Notes: generated from the sequence alone by a model not told the origin. A stretch of DNA of 64,000 nt from Porphyra umbilicalis (GCA_002049455.2 KV918828.1:186001-250000), one strand, 5' to 3'. Counted from the first letter of the stretch, positions 20,893 to 32,870 are shown. Numbers and translations: made by a program.

Positions 20893-22915
20893 GCGAGAAA
20901 GCTGCCAACCAAACGGGGTGCCGGTGGACTCTGATCAAGTCAAATCTAGAACCAGTTTTCGATCAAGTATGCTTTTACCCAGAAATTCAGGGGAAGTTCG
21001 CACGGGGATCGTCATCGGCCGCTGGACTGGGCGCCTCGAGTCACCACGGCAGCGCGCTGGGAGGCTGCGGCCACAGCCCGGTTGACCCCGTGCACGTCGG
21101 TGCTCGCCGCTAGACGGGGCATCGCAGTGGCTTCGCGGGCACGGGCCGGTGAGGTCTCTCAGATGAACATTGGCGTGGGAGTAGTCAGAGACGAAAGGAG
21201 AGAGCGGACAAGGATGCACCGCCCCTTTGGTGTCGTGCACCTCTGCCTGCGCACGCGACCGTGAACACCGGTGGGCTGTCGATACACCACAGCGAAGCAA
21301 CACAAAGCATCAAAATGGTTGCCACGCAACAGCTTTTGTCCGTCCAGTTTTGCTCGTCTGTGTCCGTCGAATAGGACGTACCCAGTGCCGCCGCGACCCT
21401 CGACGTCACCGGCAGTGCTCAAGCAGGTACAACTACCGGGCAATACTCCTAATGTGTCGGCCGGTCACTCGCAACACCAAGCCGACACTGTCGGCGTGTG
21501 CACGCGAGGCGAGTTGGTGGAGGAAGCCGTGTGGGAAGCCGGAGCTCGTCGTACAGCGCCTCGGCTCGACCGCGATGCATGCCACGCGAAATTTTCATGA
21601 TATTCCTGCGCACTACGCCTGGAGCATTATTAGCTCCCTACCTGTTTGACCACCTGCCGCGAGCACGCTCTGCTGGGGCGAGTGTGTGCACAGTTTTTGG
21701 AGGGGGGGGGGAGCCGCGGGCACTCATGGCCCCTCCGATGACGCTACCGTGCTCGTCAGCGCGCCCGCAAAGGAACTGCCGTCGCTGACACCGCGCGTCG
21801 GCCTCGTCCATGAGGCGCTGTACCTTTTCCGTTTCATGTTGATACTGCCCACTTGGGCCGCAGCTGTGCGCGTTTTATGCGTGCTGCTGGCGGCTTAGTG
21901 CTCACGCCGTCTACCACCCTGCCCGTTGCGCACGTTCAATCTGCTGCGCACGCCCTTCCCCCGGTCCCCCGACGGCCGAGACCCCTGCCAAATCCGTGTG
22001 TCGCCTGCTGGAACCTCAAGGTCGCTGGAGCGCCGTTGCTATGGGGAACCCGCCTGTAACCGGCAGATGGGTCGCCTCCACGACAGAGCTGCCCAAGCCG
22101 TCGCACCCACTCTGCTGCCTGACAGGTGCTATTCTGAGGGGGGCCATGGCAACTGGATATCCATGTAAAAAAGGGAATCGCGCGCACCACTTTTCATGGT
22201 GGGCGTGTGCCACGTTCCTTTGACTAAACACACCAAGGTTCCGCTGGCGGGCTCCCTACCCCCCATCAGGGTCGGCCCTGACTCATGCCGCGGAAATGGA
22301 TCTCGAGCCAGCCCCCGATGCGCTAAAACCCTTCCAAAGCCGGCAGCAAAACTGGGGCACACGAACCCTCGTCCTGGTCCACTTGTACACAATGCAGCGG
22401 TAGCAGTTCCTGCACCATCTCGCTCTGCGGCAATAGAGGACGATGCCGCCGTCGGAGAGACGGGAGCCGGCACTCAGCGACGTTGAGGAGTACCACACGT
22501 AGAAGACCTTGACCCACACAGTCCTGATGGAGGTGCCGCAGAGAAAAGCGTTACACCGGCCGCTTGGCCGTCCCGGTCCCGCTATGATCGGTGACCCGAT
22601 TGAGACCGCCCCCGGGCCCCCCCCGCCCGAGACCCCCCCCCGCCCGAGAACCCCGCCAAGACCCCCGCCGCCGGCGCTAGAGAGTCCCCCGCGTCTGCAC
22701 GAGGTCTATGGGAGGAGGACAGCACGATCAGTTACGGCGGCTTCTCTCACGTTTGAGAAGGCCATTGACTGTCTCACGTCTGTTCCACTTCCCGCCTCTG
22801 TCAGCTGTGAATCCCTACCCCCTGATAGCTGCCGCGCCCCGCCCCTTCCGCACAGTGGCCTCGGTCAGCCGTGATCCCTGTCTCATCGTCAGAAGAGTGA
22901 CTACTTGAACGGAAG
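20893..22915. other. Intergenic stretch, nothing recognised
   Basis: The composition is balanced and only short ORFs occur on either strand. No domains, inverted termini or tandem arrays were found. This is ordinary or decayed sequence. Confidence 0.5.
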
Positions 22916-23016
22916 CCTGAACGGGAGTCCAGTTCAAGGAGCCCTGGAACGGGAGGTTTCCCGTCCAGGCGTCTGTGCTGTAACAAAGGCCTGAACGGGA
23001 GGAGTTCCCGTTCAGG
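22916..23016. repeat. Cluster of hairpins built from CCTGAACGGGA
   Basis: Three related inverted pairs lie side by side: an imperfect one at the left, CCTGGAACGGGA/TCCCGTCCAGG at about 22942-22969, and CCTGAACGGGA/TCCCGTTCAGG at about 22990-23016. The loops are short (about 3-4 bases). The repeated hairpin unit is unusual for the region and does not look like a simple palindromic transposon end. Confidence 0.75.
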
Positions 23017-24143
23017 AAAGCTGTGCCAGGCCCCGAACCGTCTCGTTGGTGATCGCGAGGTCATGCAAGACTGTCACACTAATCCAAGCCAATGATATCT
23101 CTGCAATGGATTGCGAAGACGTAAATTGTCCAGGTCGACAGGTTAAAGCCTCGGATGACCCGACCCTCTTTTACCGCACCGCCGGCGAGCAAGACCACTG
23201 CAGTCGTCATCCGAGATCGGAGCGCCGGTGTCGATCTCTGCTGGCTCTTGCTGCGTGCGCCAACGTCCCCCCCCCCAACTGGGCGCCCCCCTACCATGCT
23301 CGGTCTTTGAGCCACTCTTCCAACAGGTATCTTGTGAGCTACTTGTGGTTGGATCCTCTCTGTCTAGCGTTTGTTTGTCCGTCATTGTGTGTCTTTTATC
23401 GAGGTCATAGCACCGGATGTTGCCCTACCGTACAGGGAGCCCCCGACCACTGCCAACTACTGTAGCTGGCATCTGACTCGTGAGAGCAAAGCCAGCAATG
23501 TCGGTCTATCACAACGTGTCTATATTATTGGCGAAACGTGTCTAAACTCGCTTAATAGGCCGCAGACGGCTGTGTGTCAATGTGAATGTGCCCTATTGAA
23601 CGTCGAGGCACCTCCTCGAATTTAGATAATTCCAACTCGGTTCGATAGTCCAAGTGTCACGATAGAACGCGCTTGTCCTACAGTGCGTTCTCGTTTTAAG
23701 AGACAGCTGATTCGGCTCAATATGAAGAAAAAGTGGCTCGCACGGACTGGAATGGAAGACTCAAGACCCATATTATTTTGTAAACGATTCTCTTATAACG
23801 AGAACACACTGTATTCGAAGCCAAAATACGGCACGGGCACCCCATGCGGGACCGTTGGACTGTGCTACAGGCCCTCTAATTGGCTTGACACCCAATCGTT
23901 GCAATATCAAACGTGTCCGTTGACAAACGACCACGCCAAACGACGACCGCGAAACGATCGCCGCTCCACGCAAAAGGTTGGGAACGACAGGTGACCCAAT
24001 AATCGACACTTCCTGCCTCGACGAACGCAGACGAAATCGACGTGAGACGCCGTGACGTATCACGGTGACACACACTCGTCTCCTGCGGCCACTTGGCGGG
24101 CCCTTGGGTCTTATGCAACCATTCTGAGCCTCCCACGTTCATG
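23017..24143. other. Intergenic stretch, nothing recognised
   Basis: Lower-GC sequence, especially 23400-24000, with only short ORFs. I could not find inverted ends, RNA genes or domains. Confidence 0.5.
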
Positions 24144-24479
24144 TAGTATCTGGAAGTCTCGATCACGTACCGTTTTTTGGTGCGGAGACGCGCTCTCAGC
24201 GCTCGGCGCCCGGCCAGCGGGCCGCGCCCGGCCGCGCCGGGCCCGCTCCTCGGCCCGGCGGCGGGACCTGCCACGACACCCAACAGTGCCACGTGCCCAG
24301 ATCGATACTTACCTACCCTCCTCGGATGCACTCCTGTATGAGTAATCACCCCACCGTGGGCGTGACCGGGCATGACCAGAATCCATGACTGCCCCCCCCC
24401 TACACTGCTACCCACGACCCCACCAACAGGCCTCGCCTGGGGGTGTAAACCGTGACCGTCATGACGGGCACGACGACCA

Positions 24480-25150
24480 CGCCACCGCCATCGCCGCCGC
24501 GCCCGCGCCGGCCCCGCCCGCGCCGCCCCTGCCCCCGCCCCCGCCCCCGCCGCCCCCGCCCCCGCCCCCGCCCCCGCCGCCCCCGCCCCCGCCCTCGCCC
24601 CCGCCCGCCGCCCCCGCCCCCGCCACCCCCGCCCTCGCCCCCGCCCGCCGCCCCCGCCCCCGCCACCCCCGCCCCCGCCACCCCCGCCCTCGCCCCCGCC
24701 CCCGCCACCCCCGCCCTCGCCCCCGCCCGCCGCCCCCGCCCCCGCCCCCGCCGCCCCCGCCCCCGCCGCCCCCGCCCCCGCCGCCCCCGCCCCCGCCGCC
24801 CCCTCCCCCGCCCCCGCCGCCCCCGCCCCCGCCGCCCCCGCCCCCGCCGCCCCCGCCCCCGCCCCTGCCGCCCCCGCCGCCCCCGTCCCCGCCGCCCCCG
24901 CCCCGCCCCCGCCGCCCCTACCCACGCCGCCCCGCCGCCCCCGCCGCCCCTGCCACCGCCCCCGCCCCCGCCGCCCCCACCCACGCCTCCCCGCCGCCCC
25001 CGCCGCCCCTGCCACCGCCCCGCCCCCGCCGCCGCTGCCCCTACCCCCGCCCCGCCCCCGCGGCCCGCCGCCGCCGCCCCCGCCCCCGCCCCCGCCGCCC
25101 CCGCCGCCCTCGCGGCTGCCGTCGCCCCGCCCCCGCCCCCGCCGCCCCCG
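24480..25150. repeat. C-rich tandem array in the left arm of E2
   Basis: Degenerate CCCCCGCC(C/G)-type units run for more than 600 bp, almost pure C/G on the plus strand. The complementary strand is strongly G-rich. No unit length is constant. Confidence 0.85.
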
Positions 25151-26269
25151 CCGCCGCCGCCGCCCCTGCCGCCCTCTCTCCGGCCAGCCCCTGCCGCCGC
25201 TGCCGCCGCCGCCGCCCCGTGCCGCTGCCGGAGCCGCCGCTGCCTCCTGCCGCCGCCCTCCCTGCCTGCCGTCGCCGCCACCAGCGGCCGCCGCCGCCGC
25301 TGCCACCACCGCCACGGCCCCCTGCCGCCGCTGCCGCCGCCGCCATTACCTTCTACCGCCGCCGCCCCTGCGTGTCACCGCTGCCGCCTTCTGCCGCCGC
25401 CACCGCGCCCGCCGCCCCGTGCCGCCGCCTCCCCTGCGTGCCACCGCCGCGGCCTCCTGCCGCCACCGCCGCCGCCGCTGCCCCCTGCCGCCGCTTCCTG
25501 CTGCCGCCGCCCCCGCCCCCTGCCGCCGCCGCCCTTGCGTGCCGCCACCGCGGCCCCCGGCCACCACCTCTGCCGCCGCAGCCCCTGCCGCCGCCGCCTG
25601 CCGCCGCCGCCTGCCGCCGCCGCCACCACCGGCTGCCGCTGCCGCCGGCTGCTGCCGTCCGCGCGGCGGCTGCTGCAGCCGTTCGCTGGTGCCGCCCTGG
25701 TGGCGGCTCGCGCCACAGGTGGGTGCCTTTTGTCCCTACCACTTCCCCCTGACTCGGGCGGACGGGGGTAGGTGCCGTCGAGGTACTGGGCTGGTTTGGT
25801 GTGGTCAGTTGGGGGGGGTATAATGTCGTGTTGTACTTTTCCCTGGCGAGTTCTATGGAGCCCGCACAGTCTCTGTGCTACTCCATGTGTATACGCACCT
25901 TGTAAAGTGTGTTGTTGACCGCCACATGACTTTGTTGCCTTCCGTAGCCGGAAGGAGCAATCGTTAAGTTGCCGTATACACGTCGGTGGGGGGGCCGCAT
26001 ACCATGGATACATTCCTTGCAGGGGGTGTACACAACTTCCAGAGTGGCTCAGAGTACTTTGATAGCTTGGGACCTCTGTAGGCAGCTCGTGCCCATAGCT
26101 GGGCAGGTCTGGGGAAAGTACGTGGCAGAGGACGTCCTCTAGGCTTCCTGTGATAGTAGTAGTCCCGTCTTTTGGGCTCTACTGAGGGGCTGGTACATGC
26201 CGGTGGCAGTGCGCTAAAACGCCTGGGGTATGGATGGGTATGGCAGGCTGGGGAGGTGGTGTCGGGTAC

Positions 26270-26695
26270 TGGTGACTGATACCTTTGGAGGGCAGAAACG
26301 GTATGAAAGAAGTGTTTGTGCACAAAAAGACCCACAATGCCGTAACCAGCGCCCTTCAAAGACCCAACAAGGATCCTCTCCAAGAAAGTTGTGTTTTGCT
26401 CGTGTTTGTCCCAGGAGTGCTCGACGTACCTTCGATGTGAGCAGGACTGCAGAAGTGAAGGAACGCGTGAAGCAAGTGCACCCAGCAGCACCTTTTCTTT
26501 TCGCAGCTGGTCAGGAAGCACACATAACCTTGTTAGTGATGTGCAATGGTTTTTTTTTTGTGAAAGCACAACGAGAGCTGCTGTAGGCAGGTAGGGAAGC
26601 GCAACCAACGATTCCACTGGATTGTGCAGTGTCATCAGACAGACGTGTGATCAACTGGGCCATGCAGTGTCAGCGATCTTACCGAATATTGCTGT
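26270..26695. other. Central module of E2, conserved in E3
   Basis: This stretch aligns with 30510-30930. Shared blocks include gtttgtgc, cccttca, gtgttttg(c/g)tcg and the cactggat...cagtgtca...gatct...ccgaata group. On the plus strand the two translations share a spaced pattern around SVCA, Q-PS, K-CF-RV and P. On the minus strand ORFs are also open. It may be a decayed transposase exon or conserved non-coding DNA. Confidence 0.45.
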
Positions 26696-27179
26696 TTGCT
26701 GAATTTTAGCAGATGCGAACAAGAACAACATCGGCAGAAACAGCCGCCTCGGCCAATGGGCGCAACAGAAAAATGACGTGCACCAATCAGATCACGTTTC
26801 GGTCCAGTCCTGTTCCTGTCCAAGTGGGCCAAATTTCAGAAAACAGTAATACAGTGGTCAGGATGTGGCGACAGGAGGTCCCAAGATGTTTCTCTTGAGC
26901 ACACGCCGCATTCACCTCCCGCGCCCGCTCGGCTACACGCCCCGGTCGCCAAAACACGCCCAGTCAGTACCCCGATTCCACCCCCATCCAGTTAGCTACC
27001 TCGGACCATACCCAAACCTCGCTGCCCTCCCACCCTGTACCATGCTCCACCTGCGCCTCAGTACCAATCCTCCCCCCTCACCCCGTACCCCATCTCGTCA
27101 CACCCACGGCGACACCTTTTCTCACCAGCCCAATACCCACGCCACTCCAATGAGCCTAGGGGAGGTGACCAGGGGCGAG

Positions 27180-28060
27180 AGCGGTGCCAGCGGCGGGAGC
27201 CGCGGCCAGGGGCTGGGGCGGCGCGGGGCGGGGGCTGCAGCCAGGGACGGGGGCGGCGGCGGTGGCGGGGGTCCGCGGCAAGGCGGGGGTGGCGGCGGTG
27301 GCGGGGGCAGCGGCAGCAGGCGGGGTAGGGCCAGCGGCGGCGGCGGCGCCAGTGGCGGGGGCCGCGTCCAGGGGCGGGGCGGTGGCGGCGGCGGGGCTGC
27401 GGCCGCGGGGCGGGGGCGGCGGCGGGGCGGCGGCGGTGCAGAGGCGGGGGCGGGGGCGGCGGCGGCGGCGGGGGCGTGGCAGGGGCGGGAGCGGCGGCGG
27501 GCGTGGGGGCCGCGGCCATGGGGGCGGCGATGGCGGCGGCGGGGGCTGCGGCAGCAGCGGGCGTGGTGGCCCGAGGGGGGGCGGGGCCAGCGGAGGGGGC
27601 GGCGGCCAGGGGGGGGGGCGGCCAGGGGCGGGGGAGGCGGCCAGGGGCGGGGAGGCGGCCAGGGGCGGGGAGGCGCCAGGGCGGGAGGCGGCCAGGGGCG
27701 GGGGGGGGCCAGGGGCGGGGGAGGGGCCAGGGCGGGGGGGCGGCCAGGGGCGGGGGAGGCGGCCAGGGGCGGGGGAGGCGGCCAGGGGCTGGGGAGGCGG
27801 CCAGGGACGGGGGAGGCGGCCAGGGACGGGGGAGGCGGCCAGGGGCGGGGGGGCGGCCAGGACGGGGGAGGTGGCCAGGGCGGGGGAGGCGGCCAGGGCG
27901 GGGAGGCGGCCAGGGCGGGGAGGCGCCAGTGGCAGGAGCCGGCCAGTGGCGGGGGCGGGGGCGGCGACAGCGGCGGCAGCGGGTGCGGGGCCGCGGTGGC
28001 GGCGGTGGCGGCGGCGGCGAGGGCGGGGGCGGCAGTTCCTGCACGCCCAGTGACAGTGCA
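27180..28060. repeat. G-rich tandem array in the right arm of E2
   Basis: Units of about 15-18 bp, such as GGGGGAGGCGGCCAGGGGC, repeat many times with small changes. The best-conserved part is about 27600-27930. The array is the opposite strand type to the left arm of E2, so a single strand could fold back. Confidence 0.85.
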
Positions 28061-28939
28061 GATCCCCCCCGCTGAGTGAGGAGGACAGCCCAACACCCAT
28101 CTGAATCACCGTGATGCCAGACACCGGTGTCGGGGCGGTTATGTCTGGACACGAGCTCCATTGCAAGTACAAAAATGCACGAGGTCGCATCGTGGCACGA
28201 ATTCGACAGAATTCAAAAAGAGCTAGCCCCCCCACCAAACCACCCCCCACGCGCCCCCTGAATCCCCCCACGTGGCGCGCGCACAGGCCGCCCCCCCCCC
28301 CCCCCCTCACGCACCAAAAAAACGGTACGTGATCGAGAATGTCAAATACTACCTCGCGCGCGGCCCACCCGTGCACGGCGCCGCTTGGTGGGGGTGCGGC
28401 ATGTAGTACCTGAGGATCTCAACAACGAAGCAAAATTCTGTTTCTGGCGAGAGCTGAGGAGCTCTCTGCGCTCTCAGAGCTCCTCGCGAATCGACCAGCG
28501 GCGCCGCCGGGCGGCCTCCGCCGACCGGCACCAGGTGCCACGGGTGCTGCCACGGAGAGTGACACGTGCCCCGACAATACATAGTTGCCTGTGGTCATGA
28601 CCGCCATGACCATGAGCACGTCCACCGTACCCTCCTCGACCCCTCCCCTGCCTGCTGTCCCCGCCGCGCCCACCGCCCCCCCCCCCCCCCCGCGCCCGAT
28701 GCCGCGCTTTCATCCCCCTGGCGTTGCCTTGCTCCGCCTCCCCCCCCTCCTGGAACTGGAACTGCTCCCCCGTCCGGCACCACCCGACCACCAAACGCCA
28801 GCCGGGTATCGCGGTCGTCGGCTGGGCGCACGGGCACCGGTTGTGCGGCCCCACCCCCACGCGTGGCTGCGGCCCCCGCGCTCCGCCCCCTCCCCTCCCA
28901 CCTCTCAGTCGATACGGCCGCGGGGTGCTCTGCCGCAGT

Positions 28940-30105
28940 GCACCCACGGTCCGGCGGCTGCGGCGGCGGCGACGCCGGCGGGTGCGGGGTGGGGCGGCGC
29001 CGGCAGCGCCGCCGCCGCGCCGCCGCCGCGCCGCTGCCGCCGCGGGTGCCCGTCGCCCCCCCCCCTCGCCCCTCGCTCCCTCCCCCTTCCGTGCCCTGCC
29101 GGCCACACCCCCGTCGTCGACGCGGCCACCGGGTGTGCCTGCGGGCACGGTCTGGCGGCTACGGCGGCGACGACGCCGCCGGGTGCACGGTGGGGGGGCG
29201 CCGGCAGCGCCGCCGCCTCGCCGCCGCCGCCGCGGCTCCTCGTCGCCAGGCGGTCGCCCCCCCCTCCCCCCTCCCTCCCCCCTCTCTCCCCCCTCGCTCC
29301 CCCCTGCCTCCCTCTCCCTGCCGTCCCCCGCCGGCCACACCGCTGTCGTCGTCGTGGCCACCGGGCGTGCCCGCGGGCACGGTCTGGCGGCTACGGCGGC
29401 GGCGACGCCGGCGGGTGCGGGGTGGGGGGGGCCGGCAGCGCCGCCGCCACGCCGCCGCCGCCACGCCGCCGCCGCCACGCCGCCGCCGCGGCTGCTCGTC
29501 GCCGGGCAGTTGTCACCCCCCCTCCCCGCTCCCTCCCCACTCCTTCCCCCCTCCCTCCCCCCCCTGCCGTCCCCCGCCGGCCTCGCCGCCGTCGTCGTCG
29601 CGGCCACCGGGTGTGCCCGCGGGCACGGTCTGGCGGCTGCGGTAGTGGCGACGCCGCCGGGTGCGCTGTGGGGGGGCGCCGGCAGCGCCGTCGCCACGCC
29701 GCCGCCGCCGCGGCTCCTCGTCGCCGGGCGGTCGCCCCCGCCCCTCCCCCCTCTCTCCCCCCTTCCTCCCCCTCCCTCCCCCCCCCTGCCGCCCCCCGCC
29801 GGCCACACCGCCGTCGTCGTCGTGGCCACCGGGTGTGCCCGCGGGCACGGTCCGGCGGGTGCGCGGTGGGGGGGGCCGGCAGCGCCGCCGCCACGCCGCC
29901 GCCGCCAAGCTACCGCCGCGGCTCCTCGACGCCGGGCGGTCGCCACTCTACCTCCCCCCTCCCTCCCCCCTCCCTCCCCCCTCCCTCCCTCTTCCTGCCG
30001 TTCCCCGCCCGCCACACCGCCGTCGTCGTCGCGGCCACCGGGTGTGCTCACGGGCACGGTCCGGGGGCTGCGGCAGTGGCGACGCCGCCGGGTGCGCGGT
30101 GCTTG
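28940..30105. repeat. Tandem array with a unit of about 230 bp in E3
   Basis: Roughly five to six copies carry the ordered blocks ccggccacaccgccgtcgtc, gtgtgcccgcgggcacggtc, ggcgccggcagcgccgccg, gctcctcgtcgccgggcgg and a C/T-rich tail. Units vary in length through their homopolymer and C/T tracts. Confidence 0.85.
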
Positions 30106-30509
30106 CGGACCCATGTGTATAGCAACATGCGTTTGTAGTTTCCCCACAGACCATCGTACACCACGAAGTGGACCGATGGTGACCTCTTTTTACCAGTAGG
30201 TGCCAGAGTACATCAGTGATACAACCGCCTACGAGGCGTCATGACCTACAGCTACGAATGGGCGGGGATCTCCTGGGACTGTGAGGGAGGGCCTAGAATG
30301 GTTTGGCGGCATGGCACCTGCGCAGGGGACTCGTACGCGCGATACTGGGGTGGGTGGGTTGGCTGAAAGCACACTGCGTGCAGTGGAGATCCTATGACAG
30401 TGCCGGTGTGGCTTTTTCGTCTCTATTGAGAGTATACGATATAGCACAGCCAACGAACACAGAAGGTTGGCCAGCAGACGTGTACGGCACCGTCGGGAGG
30501 TAGCGGCAT

Positions 30510-30930
30510 ATCTGGCCACTGTGACCTTGGACGGGCGAAAAAAAAAGGAAGGAAGCGTTTGTGCGCTTAGCGACTCACTATTTCCTTCCCAGGACCCTTC
30601 AGAGCATCAGAAACGAGTCTCTCTCAAAAAGTGGTGTTTTGGTCGAGTTCGGCCCGGACGTGCCGTATGCTCCTCCTTCTTGGACCACATGCCAGCGGGG
30701 AACGCGGCGGTGACCAGACCATACCGATCTCCATCAAAGTTGAAAACAATGGGGACATGGTGCTGTAGGAGACATAAGACGTTGTTTTCTTTGCAAAAAA
30801 ATATGCAGAACTGTTGTAGGCCACAAGAGAAGCGCAGAGTCACAACCCACTGGATGGAACAGTGTCAGAGAAAACAAGTGATTCACTGGATGGGGCAGTG
30901 TCAGTGTCGATCTGCCGAATACACTGGATC
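30510..30930. other. Central module of E3, conserved in E2
   Basis: This is the counterpart of 26270-26695, with the same order of conserved blocks, including two CACTGGAT...CAGTGTCA units. A plus-strand ORF (30467-31072) crosses it, but the homologous E2 ORF is differently interrupted. Coding status is open. Confidence 0.45.
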
Positions 30931-31182
30931 TGAGATGCTGTCAGCGGGGGTCCATTCACACTGCCTGGTGGAGTCATCTCCAGCCTGCTCTGCCGCCAGG
31001 CCCCTCAGCTGGTTGCCACAACGGCTACGCCTGCCGTCGTCAGTGCCTTTCTTTCCTTTGCACTGTTTCTGACATGATGTTAGAAGGGTCCACCTCCCTC
31101 CTGCCCCCGTCCCCCATCTCTTTCCCCCAGCAGTGATGCTTCTTCGCTGACCTCCCCCTGCAATCGCTGTTTCCCCCGCCCG

Positions 31183-31425
31183 CTGCTGCCTCCCCCGCCC
31201 GCTGCTGCCTCCCCGCCCGCTGCTGCCTCCCCCGCCCGCTGCTGCCTCCCCCGCCCGCTGCTGCCTCCCCCGCCCGCTGCTGCCTCCCCCGCCCGCTGCT
31301 GCCTCCCCCGCCCGCTGCTGCCTCCCCCGCCCGCTGCTGCCTCCCCCGCCCGCTGCTGCCTCCCCCGCCCGCTGCTGCCTCCCCCGCCCGCTGCTGCCTC
31401 CCCCGCCCGCTGCTGCCTCCCCCCA
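31183..31425. repeat. 19-bp tandem repeat in E3
   Basis: About 13 copies of tgctgcctcccccgcccgc follow one another with only an occasional single-base deletion. There are no variable spacers, so it is not a CRISPR array. Confidence 0.9.
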
Positions 31426-32431
31426 CCTCTGCTGTCCCCCCCCGCTGCTGCATCTTCCCCGCTGCTGCACCCTCCCCCGCTGCTGCTCCCCCCACCTCTG
31501 TTACTTCCCCCCCACCGTGGCTGGTCCCCCTCACCGCCGCTGGTCCCCCCCACCGCCCATGTGTCCCCCACCGCCGCTGCCTCCCCCGATCGCCACTGCT
31601 TTCCCTCTCCGCCGCGGCTCTCCTGCCGACCGCCCACGCGTCGGGGTCGCCGCCGCCGACCGCCAGCGGAGGCGGTCGCCAGCGGCGGGGCGGCGGCCAG
31701 GGGCAGTGGCGGCGGCCGGAAGCGCGGGCAGCGGCCAGGGGCGGGGGCGGCGGCCAGCGGCGGGGGAGGTGCCCGGCAGCGCGGGAGGCCGCCAAGTGCG
31801 GGGTCGGCGACCAGGGGCTGGGGTCGTGGCCGGCAGCGCGGGCGGCCGCCAAGGGGGGGGGGTCGCCCAGAGGCGGGGTGGCTGGCTGGCCGCGCGGTCG
31901 GCTGCCGGCAGCAAGGGTGCTGCCCGGCGGTGGGGAGGTGGCTAGCGGCGGGGGCGGCGCCAGCAGTGGGAGCGACAGCCAGTGGCACGGCCAACAGCTG
32001 GGGGGGGTGGTCAGCTGCAGAAGCGCGCGCGTAGCAACTGTGGCTACCGAGGATGAGGGAGAGACAGCCAGTTCCCCCCCCCCCGCTCGCCAGAAGCAAA
32101 GGTTTGCTTCGTGTTTGAGATGCTCAGATACTATCTCACGTGAGCCCGCTTTCTTCTGCAAAGGTAGCAAGATTTTTCCACATGAACAGTCCACTATGGA
32201 TAGTATTATCTTCCCAACCGTCGGCCCGTACGGACCTCTGCCTTCCCAGTTACACGTGCATGTGCACACCAGCCTCATCAACCCGAGTGTGCTCGTTGTG
32301 GTCTCGCATGACATGGCCGCATGGAGCACTCCGATTGTGTGCCGTTCGAACCTAGAGCTGAGTCATCTTGTTGGACACAGCCCCTCAGAATGCATTGCTG
32401 GAGCAGGGGCTACAATGTGCGCAAGGGTGAT

Positions 32432-32569
32432 ATACAGCCGTTCGCCCAAAAATCCCGCACTCCAACTGTTGCAAAATAGTTCCAAATCGCCCTCTGCGGG
32501 GTCGTAGAGGCCGATTTGGCACTCTTTTGCAACTGTTGCAGTGCGGGATTTTTGGGAGAACGGCTGTAT
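32432..32569. mobile_element. Foldback (hairpin) element next to a pogo-like right end
   Basis: Arms of nearly 58 bp, starting ATACAGCCGTTC and running through CCCAAAAATCCCGCACT, pair with few mismatches around a loop of about 20 bp. Immediately to the right, aaccggatattgactgta (32570-32587) matches the right end of the 16533-16766 MITE. A diverged relative of the arm occurs near 42282. This looks like a folded or rearranged member of the pogo-like family. Confidence 0.65.
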
Positions 32570-32870
32570 AACCGGATATTGACTGTACTACCTCGGGTGC
32601 GGGGGTGTGCCGGTGCAGTCGCTGCGGGGCCCGTCTCGGGGCCGGGCCGCGCGACAGGCCCGGGGGCACGAGGTCCAGCATTATCGGCTCTCAGGACGCC
32701 CTGGACGCCGTCATTGTTGCCCCGCCGGCCTGACGCCCGTGTACACGTGTGTCCCAGATCTGGGACACACGCACAGCTGTCTGCAGACAGCTGTGTGCTG
32801 GCGCCAAACTGCTCGCGCCGTGCGATGGGCGGGATCGTCGGCAATTCCCGCGCAGACGAGAACAAGAGGC

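Larger units (their letters stand above)
24144..28351. mobile_element. E2: inverted-repeat element with C-rich and G-rich arms
   Basis: The ends TAGTATCTGGAAGTCTCGAT (from 24144) and the inverted right end at 28351 match over about 43 bp, including CTCGATCACGTACCG and a run of T before GGTGCG. The left arm (24480-25700) is C-rich on the plus strand, with a very long Pro-coding array. The central part (about 25760-27160) is more balanced and contains a module shared with E3. The right arm (27180-28060) is G-rich. Both ends are TAG...CTA, consistent with a TA target duplication. The long Pro, Gly and Ala ORFs in the arms are not believable proteins. Confidence 0.65.
28404..32133. mobile_element. 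E3: inverted-repeat element related to E2
   Basis: The ends TAGTACCTGAGGATCTCAAC (from 28404) and the inverted right end at 32133 match over about 50 bp, down to TTTCTGGCGAG / TTGCTTCTGGCGAG. The right copy contains the palindrome GAAGCAAACCTTTGCTTC. A C-rich left arm (about 28630-30100), a balanced centre (30110-31080) and C- then G-rich arrays on the right (31090-32070) repeat the layout of E2. It starts only about 52 bp after E2 ends, so the two elements sit almost head to tail. No clear protein is encoded. Confidence 0.65.

Noticed and set aside
24385-25752. Long proline-rich protein (455 codons)
   Set aside because: The frame is open only because the C-rich array lacks stops in every frame; there is no domain, and it lies in the arm of E2.
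27184-28053. Long Gly/Ala-rich protein
   Set aside because: Several frames on both strands are open across the G-rich array, so none is supported.
28404-28500. CACTA transposon ends
   Set aside because: The ends are TAGTA...TACTA rather than CACTA...TAGTG and no 3-bp duplication fits; a TA duplication explains E1-E3 better.
31183-31425. CRISPR-like regular repeat
   Set aside because: The 19-bp units are directly adjacent with no variable spacers, and the host is a eukaryote; it is a minisatellite.
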